Below are positions 19,828 to 28,559 of a stretch of DNA of 64,000 bases, in pieces. This stretch comes from Candidatus Methylopumilus universalis (lineage in GTDB: Bacteria; Pseudomonadota; Gammaproteobacteria; Burkholderiales; Methylophilaceae): positions 124,001 to 188,000 of the forward strand of contig CAMCXI010000002.1 in assembly GCA_945883335.1 (NCBI GenBank), read 5' to 3'. The notes beneath the pieces were generated by a model. It had not been told where the DNA came from. It did no database searches and saw only the letters and a program-made list of their open reading frames with translations. Made by a program: the position numbers and the translations under genes. Position 1 is the first letter of the stretch; each line of letters begins with the position of its first letter.

Positions 19828-21468
19828 TTAATCAGGCTTTGCTTGGTGTGGGCGACGTTCTTCACCTATTAAATCACGTCTATCTTTCACCACAGCAATT
19901 TTGGCGCCTAGGCGCTCAATCTTACCAATCGTTTTTCCGTTCAGCATGGCATCATTGTTCATGGTGGTAGCCGAAATGTAAAAATCTGCACGTACCCAGT
20001 CTCTTGTGACCACAAATCGCTTGTCTAAATACACCTGCCCTTGAAATGATTCCGCACAAACCGCTACGTAGTATGGTTCGTCAGGTTTCTTTGCCAAATG
20101 TGCTTCCTCATTATTAATATAGTCAGTAAGTATTTTGCTTGACTCGATAATGTTGCTAGACCAGTAATCACTTTCCCAATCATGTTCAGCTTGCTGCATG
20201 CTTTTAGCGGCAAAGTGGTTGTAGTAAAGGTATTGATATGGGTGCAGTTTAAATAATAGGTAACAGGTATTAAATGCCAATAATAGGCAAGCGCTAGTCA
20301 AGATCATTTTCCAGCGCGGATAGGTTTTGAATGCCTGGTAGGCGTTTGATAGGCCAATGCCAGAAAAAATAGCGAGTGGGGGAATAATGAACGTAAAGTG
20401 CCTTACCCCATTGTAGAGCGCAGGCCTGTCATAAAGTACAAATAAAAGAGGGAATAGCAGGGTTATTGCAAGGGTGATTTCAGGTAATTTCTCTGAAAAA
20501 TAAGCCCTAAAGTGATTATTGATGCGCAAGAGACTAGCGCCACACATGATGAGTCCTGCAACCAATCCTAGTAAAAAGACTTCAGGTAAGCGAATGGCCA
20601 AATATTGAAGTAGATAAAAGCGTGAAATATCCCCGATGCTAAACCATTGCCCATTTGCAATACTGCTCATATCAAATTCAAAGTGTGAAAACGATTTTGC
20701 AGCAATCAAAATGTGGTCTGCGCCCATCATTGCCCAAGGCCAAAACAAAGCCATAATCGCAAAAGCGACAATGCCGGCAGGCAATAAGCCAATGAAAGCC
20801 TTGGTGTAAAAGCTTAATTTTTCTTTTAGGCTTGGGGCTTGGATGAGGCAAGCAATGATTACTAAAAGCAGTAAGTAAATCACGGAAAACGCGCCACCAA
20901 TTCTTAAGCCGAGCGCAAAGCCCACAGCAATACCCAGCTTAATGCTGATGTTGCGTGGAATGCGGTCTAACTTGTCTGAGATCAAAGTCGAGTAATAAAG
21001 CGCCCAGGCCATGCAAGCGCCAAATGAAACATCTTTGGTGTGTGTGAACATAGCGCCAGACCAAGCACCTGTCATTGTGAGAAGAAGCGCGGCCAGCAAT
21101 GCGGCACGCTCACCTGCTAATTTTTCGGTAATTTTATAAACCGCAATAATGCCGGCTAAACCAAAAATGGCTGAAAGCAGATGGCGAATATCCCACACCC
21201 AAATCGGTAGGATTTTTTCTAATGATGCGGCGACTAAGTCAAAAAAGCCGCCATATAAATAAAGATTTTTGTAGGTAAACGCTGATTGATCTGCAAAACC
21301 TGAGCTATAAAACTTAAGCAGTAATCGACCATATACATGCTGAACTTCCTCATCATTGCTCACGCCATATTGCTTAAAGGTTAGCAGGATAAAAATGGCA
21401 AGTGCGCCAAATAGTGCGTAAGAAAGCTTTTTGTATATGCTTGAAGTCATTAGATGACGCATTCTCAT
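19828..21468 (-). CDS. GT39/ArnT-type integral membrane glycosyltransferase
   Basis: About 546 residues from the ATG at 21468; starts at 21462 and 21450 are also possible, and a start at 21516 would overlap queG. Roughly ten to eleven membrane helices are spread over the first 430 residues. The first periplasmic loop carries acidic Asp39-Glu40-Glu41 in VSNDEEVQ, the place where GT-C enzymes of the PMT/ArnT group keep their catalytic acid. A soluble C-terminal region follows. It should transfer a sugar from a polyprenyl phosphate donor to lipid A, protein or a glycan in the periplasm. It heads the four-gene cluster. A TATAAT overlaps the queG stop codon (21486-21481), five or so bases before the expected message start. 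Confidence 0.78.
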   Translation of the reverse strand: MRMRHLMTSSIYKKLSYALFGALAIFILLTFKQYGVSNDEEVQHVYGRLLLKFYSSGFADQSAFTYKNLYLYGGFFDLVAASLEKILPIWVWDIRHLLSAIFGLAGIIAVYKITEKLAGERAALLAALLLTMTGAWSGAMFTHTKDVSFGACMAWALYYSTLISDKLDRIPRNISIKLGIAVGFALGLRIGGAFSVIYLLLLVIIACLIQAPSLKEKLSFYTKAFIGLLPAGIVAFAIMALFWPWAMMGADHILIAAKSFSHFEFDMSSIANGQWFSIGDISRFYLLQYLAIRLPEVFLLGLVAGLIMCGASLLRINNHFRAYFSEKLPEITLAITLLFPLLFVLYDRPALYNGVRHFTFIIPPLAIFSGIGLSNAYQAFKTYPRWKMILTSACLLLAFNTCYLLFKLHPYQYLYYNHFAAKSMQQAEHDWESDYWSSNIIESSKILTDYINNEEAHLAKKPDEPYYVAVCAESFQGQVYLDKRFVVTRDWVRADFYISATTMNNDAMLNGKTIGKIERLGAKIAVVKDRRDLIGEERRPHQAKPD

Positions 21469-21482
21469 AATAAGTCGCCCGA

Positions 21483-22604
21483 TTATACAGCGATGTGGTG
21501 CTGTTGTAATGCCCATGCCACATGCTCTCGTACCAAAGCTGAAGGGTCATTAACGCGTGATTGAAGCGCATTAATAATCTCATCTGTGCTTGTTGCATTA
21601 CCTAAGCCAATTGCAAGGTTTCTCAGCCATTGCTCATGACCGATACGATAGATGGCGCTACCAGCCATTTTTTCATTAAAGGTGGCTTCACCCCACGCGA
21701 ATAACTCAACAAGTGAAATAGCGTCCAAACCATGTCTGACATGAAAATCATCCTGCTCGGTGATTTGCCCAAAACGATTCCAAGGGCAGGTGAGTTGGCA
21801 ATCATCGCAACCGTAAATACGATTGCCGATAAGCGTTCTAAACGCTTCAGGAATGCTGGTTTTTAGCTCAATAGTGAGGTAAGAAATACAGCGTCGTGCA
21901 TCTACTTCATAAGGGGCCACAATGGCTTGTGTGGGGCAAGTATCAATACAGGCAGTGCATGTGCCGCAGTGGTTACCTGTCGGTGCGTCGATGGGTAAGG
22001 GTAAGTCAGTGTAAATCTCGCCTAAAAAGAACCAAGAGCCAGCTTCGCGTGAGAGTAATAGGGTGTGCTTGCCGCGCCAACCCAAGCCAGCTTTTTCTGC
22101 TAAAGCGACTTCTAATACTGGTGCGCTATCGGTAAACACGCGATATTGAAAGTCTTTTAATTGGTGTTGAGGTAATTCACTTTGAATCTTGTCACAAAGC
22201 TTCTGTAGGCGCCCCCGAAGGACTTTGTGATAATCGCGACCTAGTGCGTAACGTGAGATAAAAGCTTGGTCATTCTCTTTCAAAACCGCTTCTGCATCCT
22301 TTGCCTGTGGCGGCTGATAATCCATACGCACAGAAATTACCCGTATGGTGCCAGCGACTAATTCGGCAGGTTGGGTACGCTTATTGCCGTGTTTTGCCAT
22401 ATAATCCATAGCACCATGAAAGCCTTTCTCAATCCACGCTTGATAATGCGGTTCAGCGCTCGCCAAATCGGTATCGGTAATACCTACATGGCTGAATCCC
22501 AATGCTTTCCCCCAGTCCTTAATGGCGATGGCAAGGGCTTTAAGATTGTTGGTTTCTAGATGGTTAGTTTCTAGATTATTGGTTTCATCAAACATATGGA
22601 ACAT
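21483..22604 (-). CDS. queG: Epoxyqueuosine reductase
   Basis: QueG performs the last step of queuosine synthesis, reducing epoxyqueuosine in tRNA with a cobalamin and two [4Fe-4S] clusters. The 373-residue protein shows the catalytic Asp159 in FTDSAPVLE, cluster motif C213GTC216TAC219IDTC223P, a second set with Cys239, Cys266, Cys269 and Cys273 (CDDCQLTCPWN), and a C-terminal HEAT-like domain. The N-terminus carries three ETNxL repeats (7-21) that typical QueG proteins lack. The only usable starts are ATG at 22604 or 22595, so the gene overlaps the divergent tsaE start. queF lies 17 kb away in this window. Confidence 0.96.
   Translation of the reverse strand: MFHMFDETNNLETNHLETNNLKALAIAIKDWGKALGFSHVGITDTDLASAEPHYQAWIEKGFHGAMDYMAKHGNKRTQPAELVAGTIRVISVRMDYQPPQAKDAEAVLKENDQAFISRYALGRDYHKVLRGRLQKLCDKIQSELPQHQLKDFQYRVFTDSAPVLEVALAEKAGLGWRGKHTLLLSREAGSWFFLGEIYTDLPLPIDAPTGNHCGTCTACIDTCPTQAIVAPYEVDARRCISYLTIELKTSIPEAFRTLIGNRIYGCDDCQLTCPWNRFGQITEQDDFHVRHGLDAISLVELFAWGEATFNEKMAGSAIYRIGHEQWLRNLAIGLGNATSTDEIINALQSRVNDPSALVREHVAWALQQHHIAV
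22542..22586 (-). repeat. queG: Three 15-bp tandem repeats at the queG 5' end
   Basis: Three in-phase units at 22572-22586, 22557-22571 and 22542-22556 (minus strand: GAAACCAATAATCTA and near copies) encode ETNNL-ETNHL-ETNNL. On the plus strand they are the 54 bases just upstream of tsaE, so they are both coding and 5' leader sequence. Confidence 0.85.
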
Positions 22605-23075
22605 GATATTACACTTAAGCTAGCCGATGAACAGGCAACCCTAAAACTAGGCGCTGATTTTGCCCGCGCTCTTTGTGCGGGGGTCAATATTTATTTGCAT
22701 GGCAATTTAGGCGCTGGCAAAACCACCTTGGTAAGAGGAGTGATTCATGGATTGTGCTTTGTTGGTAAGGTGAAAAGCCCGACCTATACCTTGGTTGAGC
22801 CTTATCAAGTCATGATGAATCAAACTAACACCAATGTTTACCATTTCGATTTGTATCGTTTTATGGATGAGGACGAATGGGATGCGGCAGGCTTTAGAGA
22901 TTACTTCAATCCGCACTCGGTTTGTTTAATTGAGTGGCCAGACAAAGCGGGAAGTTTAATTCCGCAGGCTGATATTGATGTTTATTTGGAATTAGATGGC
23001 GAATGCAGAATTGCTCGCTTAATTGGCAACACAACGGCAGGAAAAGAATGTTTAGAACGCTACCAAGAATTTTAA
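22596..23075 (+). CDS. tsaE: tRNA t6A37 synthesis ATPase TsaE
   Basis: TsaE drives the TsaBDE complex that makes N6-threonylcarbamoyladenosine at position 37 of ANN-decoding tRNAs. The 159-residue protein has Walker A GNLGAGKT (36-43), the switch region SPTYTLVEPY and the HFDLYR motif that is typical of the family. The ATG is the second half of a CATATG that also contains a possible queG start on the other strand, and there is no obvious ribosome site. It leads the run tsaE-amiC-hydrolase-mutL-miaA; E. coli has the similar order nnr-tsaE-amiB-mutL-miaA. The nnr gene is absent here. Confidence 0.95.
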   Translation: MEHDITLKLADEQATLKLGADFARALCAGVNIYLHGNLGAGKTTLVRGVIHGLCFVGKVKSPTYTLVEPYQVMMNQTNTNVYHFDLYRFMDEDEWDAAGFRDYFNPHSVCLIEWPDKAGSLIPQADIDVYLELDGECRIARLIGNTTAGKECLERYQEF

Positions 23076-24394
23076 CGCTAGGTTTTTTAATCCTTACACC
23101 AGCATTGGCAAGCCCCGCAGTTAATGTAACCGCTACGCGTGTTTGGCCAGCGGCTGATTACACGCGTATGACCATTGAAGCATCTAGCGAAATAAGCCAG
23201 AAAATGATGATGCTTAAAGACCCAGATCGCTTGGTGTTGGACTTAGAAGGCGTTGATTTAAATGCCAATCTTAAATCTTTGGCGAATGCGATATCCCCAA
23301 ATGATCCTTATATCAAACAAGTGCGCGTGGCTAACTTCAAGCCTAATGTAGTACGTGTTGTGATTGATTTGAAAACACAAATCAAACCCAACATTTTTAT
23401 GTTGCAACCAGCAGGGCAATACAACCATCGTCTAGTGCTGGATGTTTATCCTCTCCAAGACCCAATCTTGAGTGTCATTGATAAAGCTAATAAACCAGCT
23501 GAGAATTTGCTAATGTCGGAGGCTAAGCCTTCAGAAATTAAACAAGTAGAGTCTGCACCAGTTGTTTCTGAGATTAAACCTGAAGCAAAGCCCGAGCCTA
23601 AGCTAACTGAAGCGCCAGTTGTAACCGAAGTACCAGTTGAAAAGCCGATGACTAATAAACCCGCAAATAATAAAACTGGTCGTTTAATTACAATTGCAAT
23701 TGATGCGGGTCATGGTGGCGAAGATCCAGGCGCAAAAGGCGCGAGCGGCTCTAATGAAAAAGACATTACATTGGGTATCGCAAAGAAGTTAAAAGAGCGT
23801 ATTGATGCCGAGCCCAACATGCGCGGCATTTTAACGCGGGATGGTGATTACTTTATTCCTTTGCATGGTCGTGTAGTCAAAGCTCGCAATATGCAGGCAG
23901 ATTTATTTATTTCAATTCATGCGGATGCATTTATTCGGCCAGATGCGCGCGGTTCGTCTGTATTTGCACTATCTGAAAAAGGCGCAACTAGTGCTTCAGC
24001 ACGTTATTTAGCTAAGAAAGAAAATGAATCTGATTTAATTGGCGGCGTGAGTTTGGATAATAAAGACGTCAACCTTGCGCGCACTTTGCTTGATCTATCG
24101 CAAACCGCGACCATTAACGACAGCTTAAAGCTAGGTAAAAACGTCCTTAAGAACATTGGTGAAATCAATACTTTGCACAAAGGCTCTGTAGAGCAGGCTG
24201 GCTTCGCTGTCCTTAAATCCCCGGACATTCCATCTATTTTGGTGGAGACTGCTTTTATCAGCAATCCTGAAGAAGAGCGGAGGCTAAACGATGATGGTTA
24301 TCGTGAGAAATTAGTTGAGGCTATTATTAACGGCGTTAAAAAGTATTTCTCTACCAATCCTGCGCTAGCTAAAACCAAAGTAGCAACTGAATAA
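23048..24394 (+). CDS. amiC: N-acetylmuramoyl-L-alanine amidase, AmiC type
   Basis: A periplasmic zinc amidase that splits septal peptidoglycan so that daughter cells separate. I choose the ATG at 23048, which has AGGA nearby and gives a signal peptide (1-22, ending ALA); 448 residues result. An AMIN domain (about 26-130) for septal targeting is followed by a Pro/Glu/Lys-rich linker and an Amidase_3 domain (about 215-440) with IDAGHGGEDPG, His222 and Glu225 as zinc ligands. The start overlaps the tsaE end by 28 bases. Whether to call it AmiB or AmiC depends on nomenclature; there is no LysM domain. Confidence 0.92.
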   Translation: MFRTLPRILTLGFLILTPALASPAVNVTATRVWPAADYTRMTIEASSEISQKMMMLKDPDRLVLDLEGVDLNANLKSLANAISPNDPYIKQVRVANFKPNVVRVVIDLKTQIKPNIFMLQPAGQYNHRLVLDVYPLQDPILSVIDKANKPAENLLMSEAKPSEIKQVESAPVVSEIKPEAKPEPKLTEAPVVTEVPVEKPMTNKPANNKTGRLITIAIDAGHGGEDPGAKGASGSNEKDITLGIAKKLKERIDAEPNMRGILTRDGDYFIPLHGRVVKARNMQADLFISIHADAFIRPDARGSSVFALSEKGATSASARYLAKKENESDLIGGVSLDNKDVNLARTLLDLSQTATINDSLKLGKNVLKNIGEINTLHKGSVEQAGFAVLKSPDIPSILVETAFISNPEEERRLNDDGYREKLVEAIINGVKKYFSTNPALAKTKVATE

Positions 24395-24409
24395 GCATAA
24401 GGCTTTAAT

Positions 24410-25768
24410 ATGAAACTCACGTTTTTAGGTGCCACTGGCACAGTCACAGGTTCTAAGTATCTACTTGAAGTAGGCAGCAAGCGCATCTTGATTGATTGCG
24501 GTTTGTTTCAAGGCTTAAAACAGCTTCGCCTCAAAAACCGTGACAAACTATCGATCGATCCTGCTAGCGTTGATGTAGTGATCTTGACCCATGCCCATAT
24601 CGATCATACCGGCTACTTGCCGCTTTTTGTGCGTAATGGCTTTGCAGGAAAAGTGTATTGCAGCTATGGTACCCGAGATTTATGTAAAATTTTGTTACCA
24701 GATTCAGCGCACTTGCAGGAAGAAGAAGCGCGTTTTGCCAATAAGTATGGTTTTTCTAAACATAGCCCTGCATTGCCCCTTTACACCAAAGAGGATGCAA
24801 TAAAAGCTTTAGATTTATTGACACCTGTTGATTTTGAAAAAGACATTGATTTGGGCGATGGCGTGACAATCCGCTTGTCACCAAATGGCCATATTCTTGG
24901 CTCAGCATTTGTGCGTATTCATGATGCGAATACGTCCATCTTGTTCTCAGGTGATATTGGTCGTCCTAATGATGTGCTAATGAAGCCGCCAACCCAAATC
25001 AAACAAGCAGATTACATGGTGCTGGAATCGACATACGGTGATCGTGTGCATGACAAAACAGACCCTAAAATCAAACTAGCCGCAGTCATTAATCGCACGA
25101 TTTCACGTGGCGGAAAGGTCATTATTCCTGTGTTTGCGGTCGGTCGTGCCCAAGAGCTCCTGTATTACATTCATTTGCTTAAGGCTAAAGGCAGTATTCC
25201 CGATGTGCCTGTTTATTTGAATAGCCCAATGGCGGTAGATGCGACTGAGATTTTCAATCGCCATCGTGGCGAGCATCGTTTGTCTTCAAGTGAATGTGAG
25301 GCGATGTTCCATACAGCGTATATGGTGAATACTGTTGAGCAGTCAAAAGCACTCAATGAAAATCGGCATCCTATGATTATTTTAGCCGCCAGCGGAATGG
25401 CCACTGGTGGGCGAGTTATTCATCATTTAAAAGCCTTTGCACCTAATCCCAATAACACCATTTTATTTGCAGGCTTTCAAGCGGCAGGCACCCGCGGTGC
25501 GGCAATGCTAAATGGCGCTGATAGCATCAAAATTCATGGCGAATATGTTCCAGTCAATGCAGAATTGGCGATGATTTCAAATCTCTCTGCTCACGGTGAT
25601 TATTTAGAGATTTTAGATTGGTTGCGTGGTTTTGAATCCGCACCTAAACGTGTCTTTATCACCCATGGCGAGCCAGTTGCCGCTGATGCGATGCGACACC
25701 ACATTGAAGAAACATTGCATTGGAATACTTGCGTGCCAGATTACCTTGAGACGGTAGAGCTTATTTAA
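24410..25768 (+). CDS. Beta-CASP metallo-hydrolase, putative ribonuclease
   Basis: A 452-residue metallo-beta-lactamase of the beta-CASP/RMMBL type seen in CPSF-73-like RNA nucleases. The signature HTHAHIDHTG gives zinc ligands at His61, His63, Asp65 and His66; FSGDIGR provides a further ligand, and a C-terminal RMMBL segment ends with the ITHGEP motif. The fold is known for RNA processing but substrates of such proteobacterial enzymes are poorly defined. Its stop codon overlaps the mutL start (TAATG), so the two are translationally coupled. This gene is an insertion in the otherwise conserved tsaE-amiC-mutL-miaA order. Confidence 0.85.
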   Translation: MKLTFLGATGTVTGSKYLLEVGSKRILIDCGLFQGLKQLRLKNRDKLSIDPASVDVVILTHAHIDHTGYLPLFVRNGFAGKVYCSYGTRDLCKILLPDSAHLQEEEARFANKYGFSKHSPALPLYTKEDAIKALDLLTPVDFEKDIDLGDGVTIRLSPNGHILGSAFVRIHDANTSILFSGDIGRPNDVLMKPPTQIKQADYMVLESTYGDRVHDKTDPKIKLAAVINRTISRGGKVIIPVFAVGRAQELLYYIHLLKAKGSIPDVPVYLNSPMAVDATEIFNRHRGEHRLSSSECEAMFHTAYMVNTVEQSKALNENRHPMIILAASGMATGGRVIHHLKAFAPNPNNTILFAGFQAAGTRGAAMLNGADSIKIHGEYVPVNAELAMISNLSAHGDYLEILDWLRGFESAPKRVFITHGEPVAADAMRHHIEETLHWNTCVPDYLETVELI

Positions 25769-27606
25769 TGGCTGCAATTCGTTTACTTCCAAATCAACTG
25801 ATTAGCCAAATCGCCGCGGGGGAGGTCGTTGAACGTCCTGCTTCAGCGCTAAAAGAATTGCTTGAAAATAGCTTGGATGCAGGTAGTACAGATATTAATG
25901 TGTCGCTATTGCAGGGCGGAGTAAAGCAGCTTCGTGTGGCTGATAATGGTGCTGGTGTGCGATTTGAGGATTTACCGTTGGCTTTAACGCGCCATGCTAC
26001 GAGCAAGATAGGCTCATTAGAGGATTTAGAAAATGTCGCAAGTTTAGGTTTTCGTGGCGAGGCTTTGGCGAGTATTGCGTCTGTTTCTCGTACGCATTTT
26101 ATTAGTCGTCATGCAGATGAGAAACATGCTTGGCGGATTGCTTCAGATGGTAATCATATCGAGGCGCCAGAACCTGCCGCTTTAGATACAGGCACCATTG
26201 TTGAAGTGAATGATTTGTACTTCAACACACCAGCGCGCCGTAAATTCTTAAAAACCGAAGGTACAGAGTTTGGACATTGTGAGGATGCTTTTAAGCGTGT
26301 GGCTTTGTCGCGTCCGGATGTGGGTTTTATGTTGCAGCATAATGGCCGAGCCTTGATGCGTTTAAGTGCCTCTGAGCCACAAAAACGCTTCACTGAGGTC
26401 CTTGGTGCTGACTTCGCTTCTGAAGCCTTGAGTTTGGATGAGTCTGCTGCTGGTTTACGCTTTTGGGGCATGACTGCTAAGCCAACATTTTCACGACATA
26501 CGCGCGATACACAATATGTCTATGTCAATGGTCGTTTCGTAAGAGATAAGCTTATTTCGCACGCTATTCGTCAGGCTTATCAAGACGTGATGCACGGTGA
26601 CCGTCATCCTGCTTTTGTCTTGTTTTTAGAGCTTGATCCAAGCTTGGTGGATGTGAATGTGCATCCAGCAAAAACCGAAGTGCGGGTTAGAGATGGTCAG
26701 GCGATTCACCGCTTTATTTTCCATGCGCTTCATAAGGCCTTGGCGACGCCATCAGGCGCTTCTAACTTAGTCACGGCAAGCCAAGCCCCTAGTAATCCAT
26801 TTTCAAATGCTGGATTTAATCCTATTGGTCAATCCGCGAGGCCTTATCCGACTTTTCAGTCACAAATAGATTTGCGCACTAATCAAGCTAGCGCTGATTT
26901 TTACCAAACGATGTTTGGCGGTATTAAGCAGGAATCTCAAGCCCAAAGCGATGCCCTGCAAGTCAATATTGAAGCGCCTGTTGGCGGTGTTGTTAATCAA
27001 ACCCACCAAGACTTTCCTTTAGGCTTTGCGGTGGCTCAACTTCATGGTGTTTATGTATTAGCCCAAAATAGCCTAGGTTTAGTAGTGGTGGATATGCACG
27101 CTGCCCATGAACGCATCATTTACGAGCGTCTTAAAAATGCCCTCGATGACGAAAATGTAACCATACAGCCGCTATTGATTCCTGTCAGTTTTCAGGCGGA
27201 TAGACTTGAAGTGGCGACTGTGGAAGAGGAGCTGTCAAATGGGCTGGGAAATTTACTTTTATTAGGCTTTGATATCGCGGTGCTTTCCCCGACCACATTG
27301 GCGGTGCGAGCTGTGCCAGTGATGCTTCAAGATGCTGATGCAGTAGCACTTGCACGAGATGTACTAAGGGACTTGCGTGAATATGGCGCTAGTCGCGCAC
27401 TCACAGAACGGCAAAATGAAATGCTTGGCACTATGGCTTGCCATGCCGCTGTAAGAGCGAATCGTAGCTTAAGTATCCCTGAGATGAACGCATTGCTCAG
27501 GGATATGGAAGCCACAGAGCGCTCTGGTCAATGTAATCACGGCCGTCCAACTTGGTTCCAAGTGACCATGGGTGAGCTTGATAAAATGTTTATGCGTGGG
27601 AAGTAA
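25768..27606 (+). CDS. mutL: DNA mismatch repair protein MutL, with endonuclease motifs
   Basis: MutL couples MutS mismatch recognition to strand incision. The 612-residue protein has the GHKL ATPase with ELLENSLDAG, DNGAGV and GFRGEALASI, a linker, and a C-terminal dimerisation domain. That domain holds D442-M-H-A-A-H-E-R-I-I-Y-E, the metal-binding endonuclease motif written DQHAxxExxxxE in other MutLs, plus ACHAAVRAN and CNHGRPTWF. MutLs with these motifs nick DNA themselves, as shown for Neisseria MutL, so no MutH is needed. It overlaps the hydrolase gene by one base, and miaA starts one base after its stop. Confidence 0.96.
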   Translation: MAAIRLLPNQLISQIAAGEVVERPASALKELLENSLDAGSTDINVSLLQGGVKQLRVADNGAGVRFEDLPLALTRHATSKIGSLEDLENVASLGFRGEALASIASVSRTHFISRHADEKHAWRIASDGNHIEAPEPAALDTGTIVEVNDLYFNTPARRKFLKTEGTEFGHCEDAFKRVALSRPDVGFMLQHNGRALMRLSASEPQKRFTEVLGADFASEALSLDESAAGLRFWGMTAKPTFSRHTRDTQYVYVNGRFVRDKLISHAIRQAYQDVMHGDRHPAFVLFLELDPSLVDVNVHPAKTEVRVRDGQAIHRFIFHALHKALATPSGASNLVTASQAPSNPFSNAGFNPIGQSARPYPTFQSQIDLRTNQASADFYQTMFGGIKQESQAQSDALQVNIEAPVGGVVNQTHQDFPLGFAVAQLHGVYVLAQNSLGLVVVDMHAAHERIIYERLKNALDDENVTIQPLLIPVSFQADRLEVATVEEELSNGLGNLLLLGFDIAVLSPTTLAVRAVPVMLQDADAVALARDVLRDLREYGASRALTERQNEMLGTMACHAAVRANRSLSIPEMNALLRDMEATERSGQCNHGRPTWFQVTMGELDKMFMRGK

Positions 27607-27607
27607 C

Positions 27608-28555
27608 ATGTCAGCGTTGCCTCCAGCCATATTTTTAATGGGGCCAACCGCGAGCGGTAAGACTGGGCTTGCAGTTCAGCTTTATCAGCATTTGCCGATG
27701 GAGCTTATTAGTGTTGATTCCGCGCTAGTATTTAAGGGCATGGATATTGGCACAGCGAAGCCTGATGTCGCAACATTAGCCCAAGCGCCGCATCATCTGA
27801 TTGATTTAATCCCACCTACGGAAGTTTATTCGGCTGCGAATTTTCGCAATGATGCTTTGAAGCTTATGGCGGATATTACAGCGCGCGGCAAAGTGCCGCT
27901 GCTAGTGGGTGGCACCATGCTTTATTTTAAAGCGCTTCAGGGCGGATTAAGTAATTTGCCTAAGGCTGATGTTGAAGTGAGAGCTAAAATTGATGATGAT
28001 GCTTTGCAGATTGGTTGGCCTGCGATGCACGCCAAGCTCGCTAAAATAGATCCAGCGACCGCTGCAAGACTAGAACCTGCGGATGCGCAGCGAGTGCAAC
28101 GTGCTTTGGAAGTCTATGAGATTAGCGGTAAAACGATGACGGAATTGCACCAAGCAACGGGTGGTGATTACTTGCCTTATCGATTACTTAAAGTCGCTTT
28201 AGTGCCATCTGACCGAAGTGTTTTACATAGTCGCATCGCCACACGATTTGATGATATGTTGAAACAACGCTTTTTAGACGAGGTGAAAGCCTTGCTAAAA
28301 CAATATCCTGAATTAACTTCGGAAATACCTTCTATGCGCTGTGTGGGTTATCGCCAAGCATTGGAGCATTTGGCAGGTCAGTATGACGAAGCTGAGTTGC
28401 GTGACAGAGGCATTTTTGCCACGCGCCAATTAGCGAAACGTCAGCTTACTTGGCTGCGTGGCATGGATGATACTTTTGAAGTGGACTGCCTAAATCCTAA
28501 AATGTATGATTTAGTATTTAGCGAAATAAATCAATTTATTAAAAACCAATTATAA
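27608..28555 (+). CDS. miaA: tRNA dimethylallyltransferase
   Basis: MiaA adds a dimethylallyl group to A37 of tRNAs reading UNN codons. I start at the ATG at 27608, just after the mutL stop, giving MSALPPAIFLMGPTASGKT with the P-loop at 12-19 and 315 residues in all; the frame is open 12 codons further into mutL. Other family features are DSALVFKGMDIGTAKP and the VGGTMLYFKAL segment. It closes the tsaE operon. No hfq follows; the next gene converges only four bases away and no terminator hairpin is visible. Confidence 0.96.
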   Translation: MSALPPAIFLMGPTASGKTGLAVQLYQHLPMELISVDSALVFKGMDIGTAKPDVATLAQAPHHLIDLIPPTEVYSAANFRNDALKLMADITARGKVPLLVGGTMLYFKALQGGLSNLPKADVEVRAKIDDDALQIGWPAMHAKLAKIDPATAARLEPADAQRVQRALEVYEISGKTMTELHQATGGDYLPYRLLKVALVPSDRSVLHSRIATRFDDMLKQRFLDEVKALLKQYPELTSEIPSMRCVGYRQALEHLAGQYDEAELRDRGIFATRQLAKRQLTWLRGMDDTFEVDCLNPKMYDLVFSEINQFIKNQL

Positions 28556-28559
28556 ATTT

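Noticed and set aside
22593-22604. queG start inside the gene to avoid overlap with tsaE
   Set aside because: The next in-frame ATG would remove the conserved WGKALGFSHVGITD segment at the N-terminus, so the overlapping start must be real.
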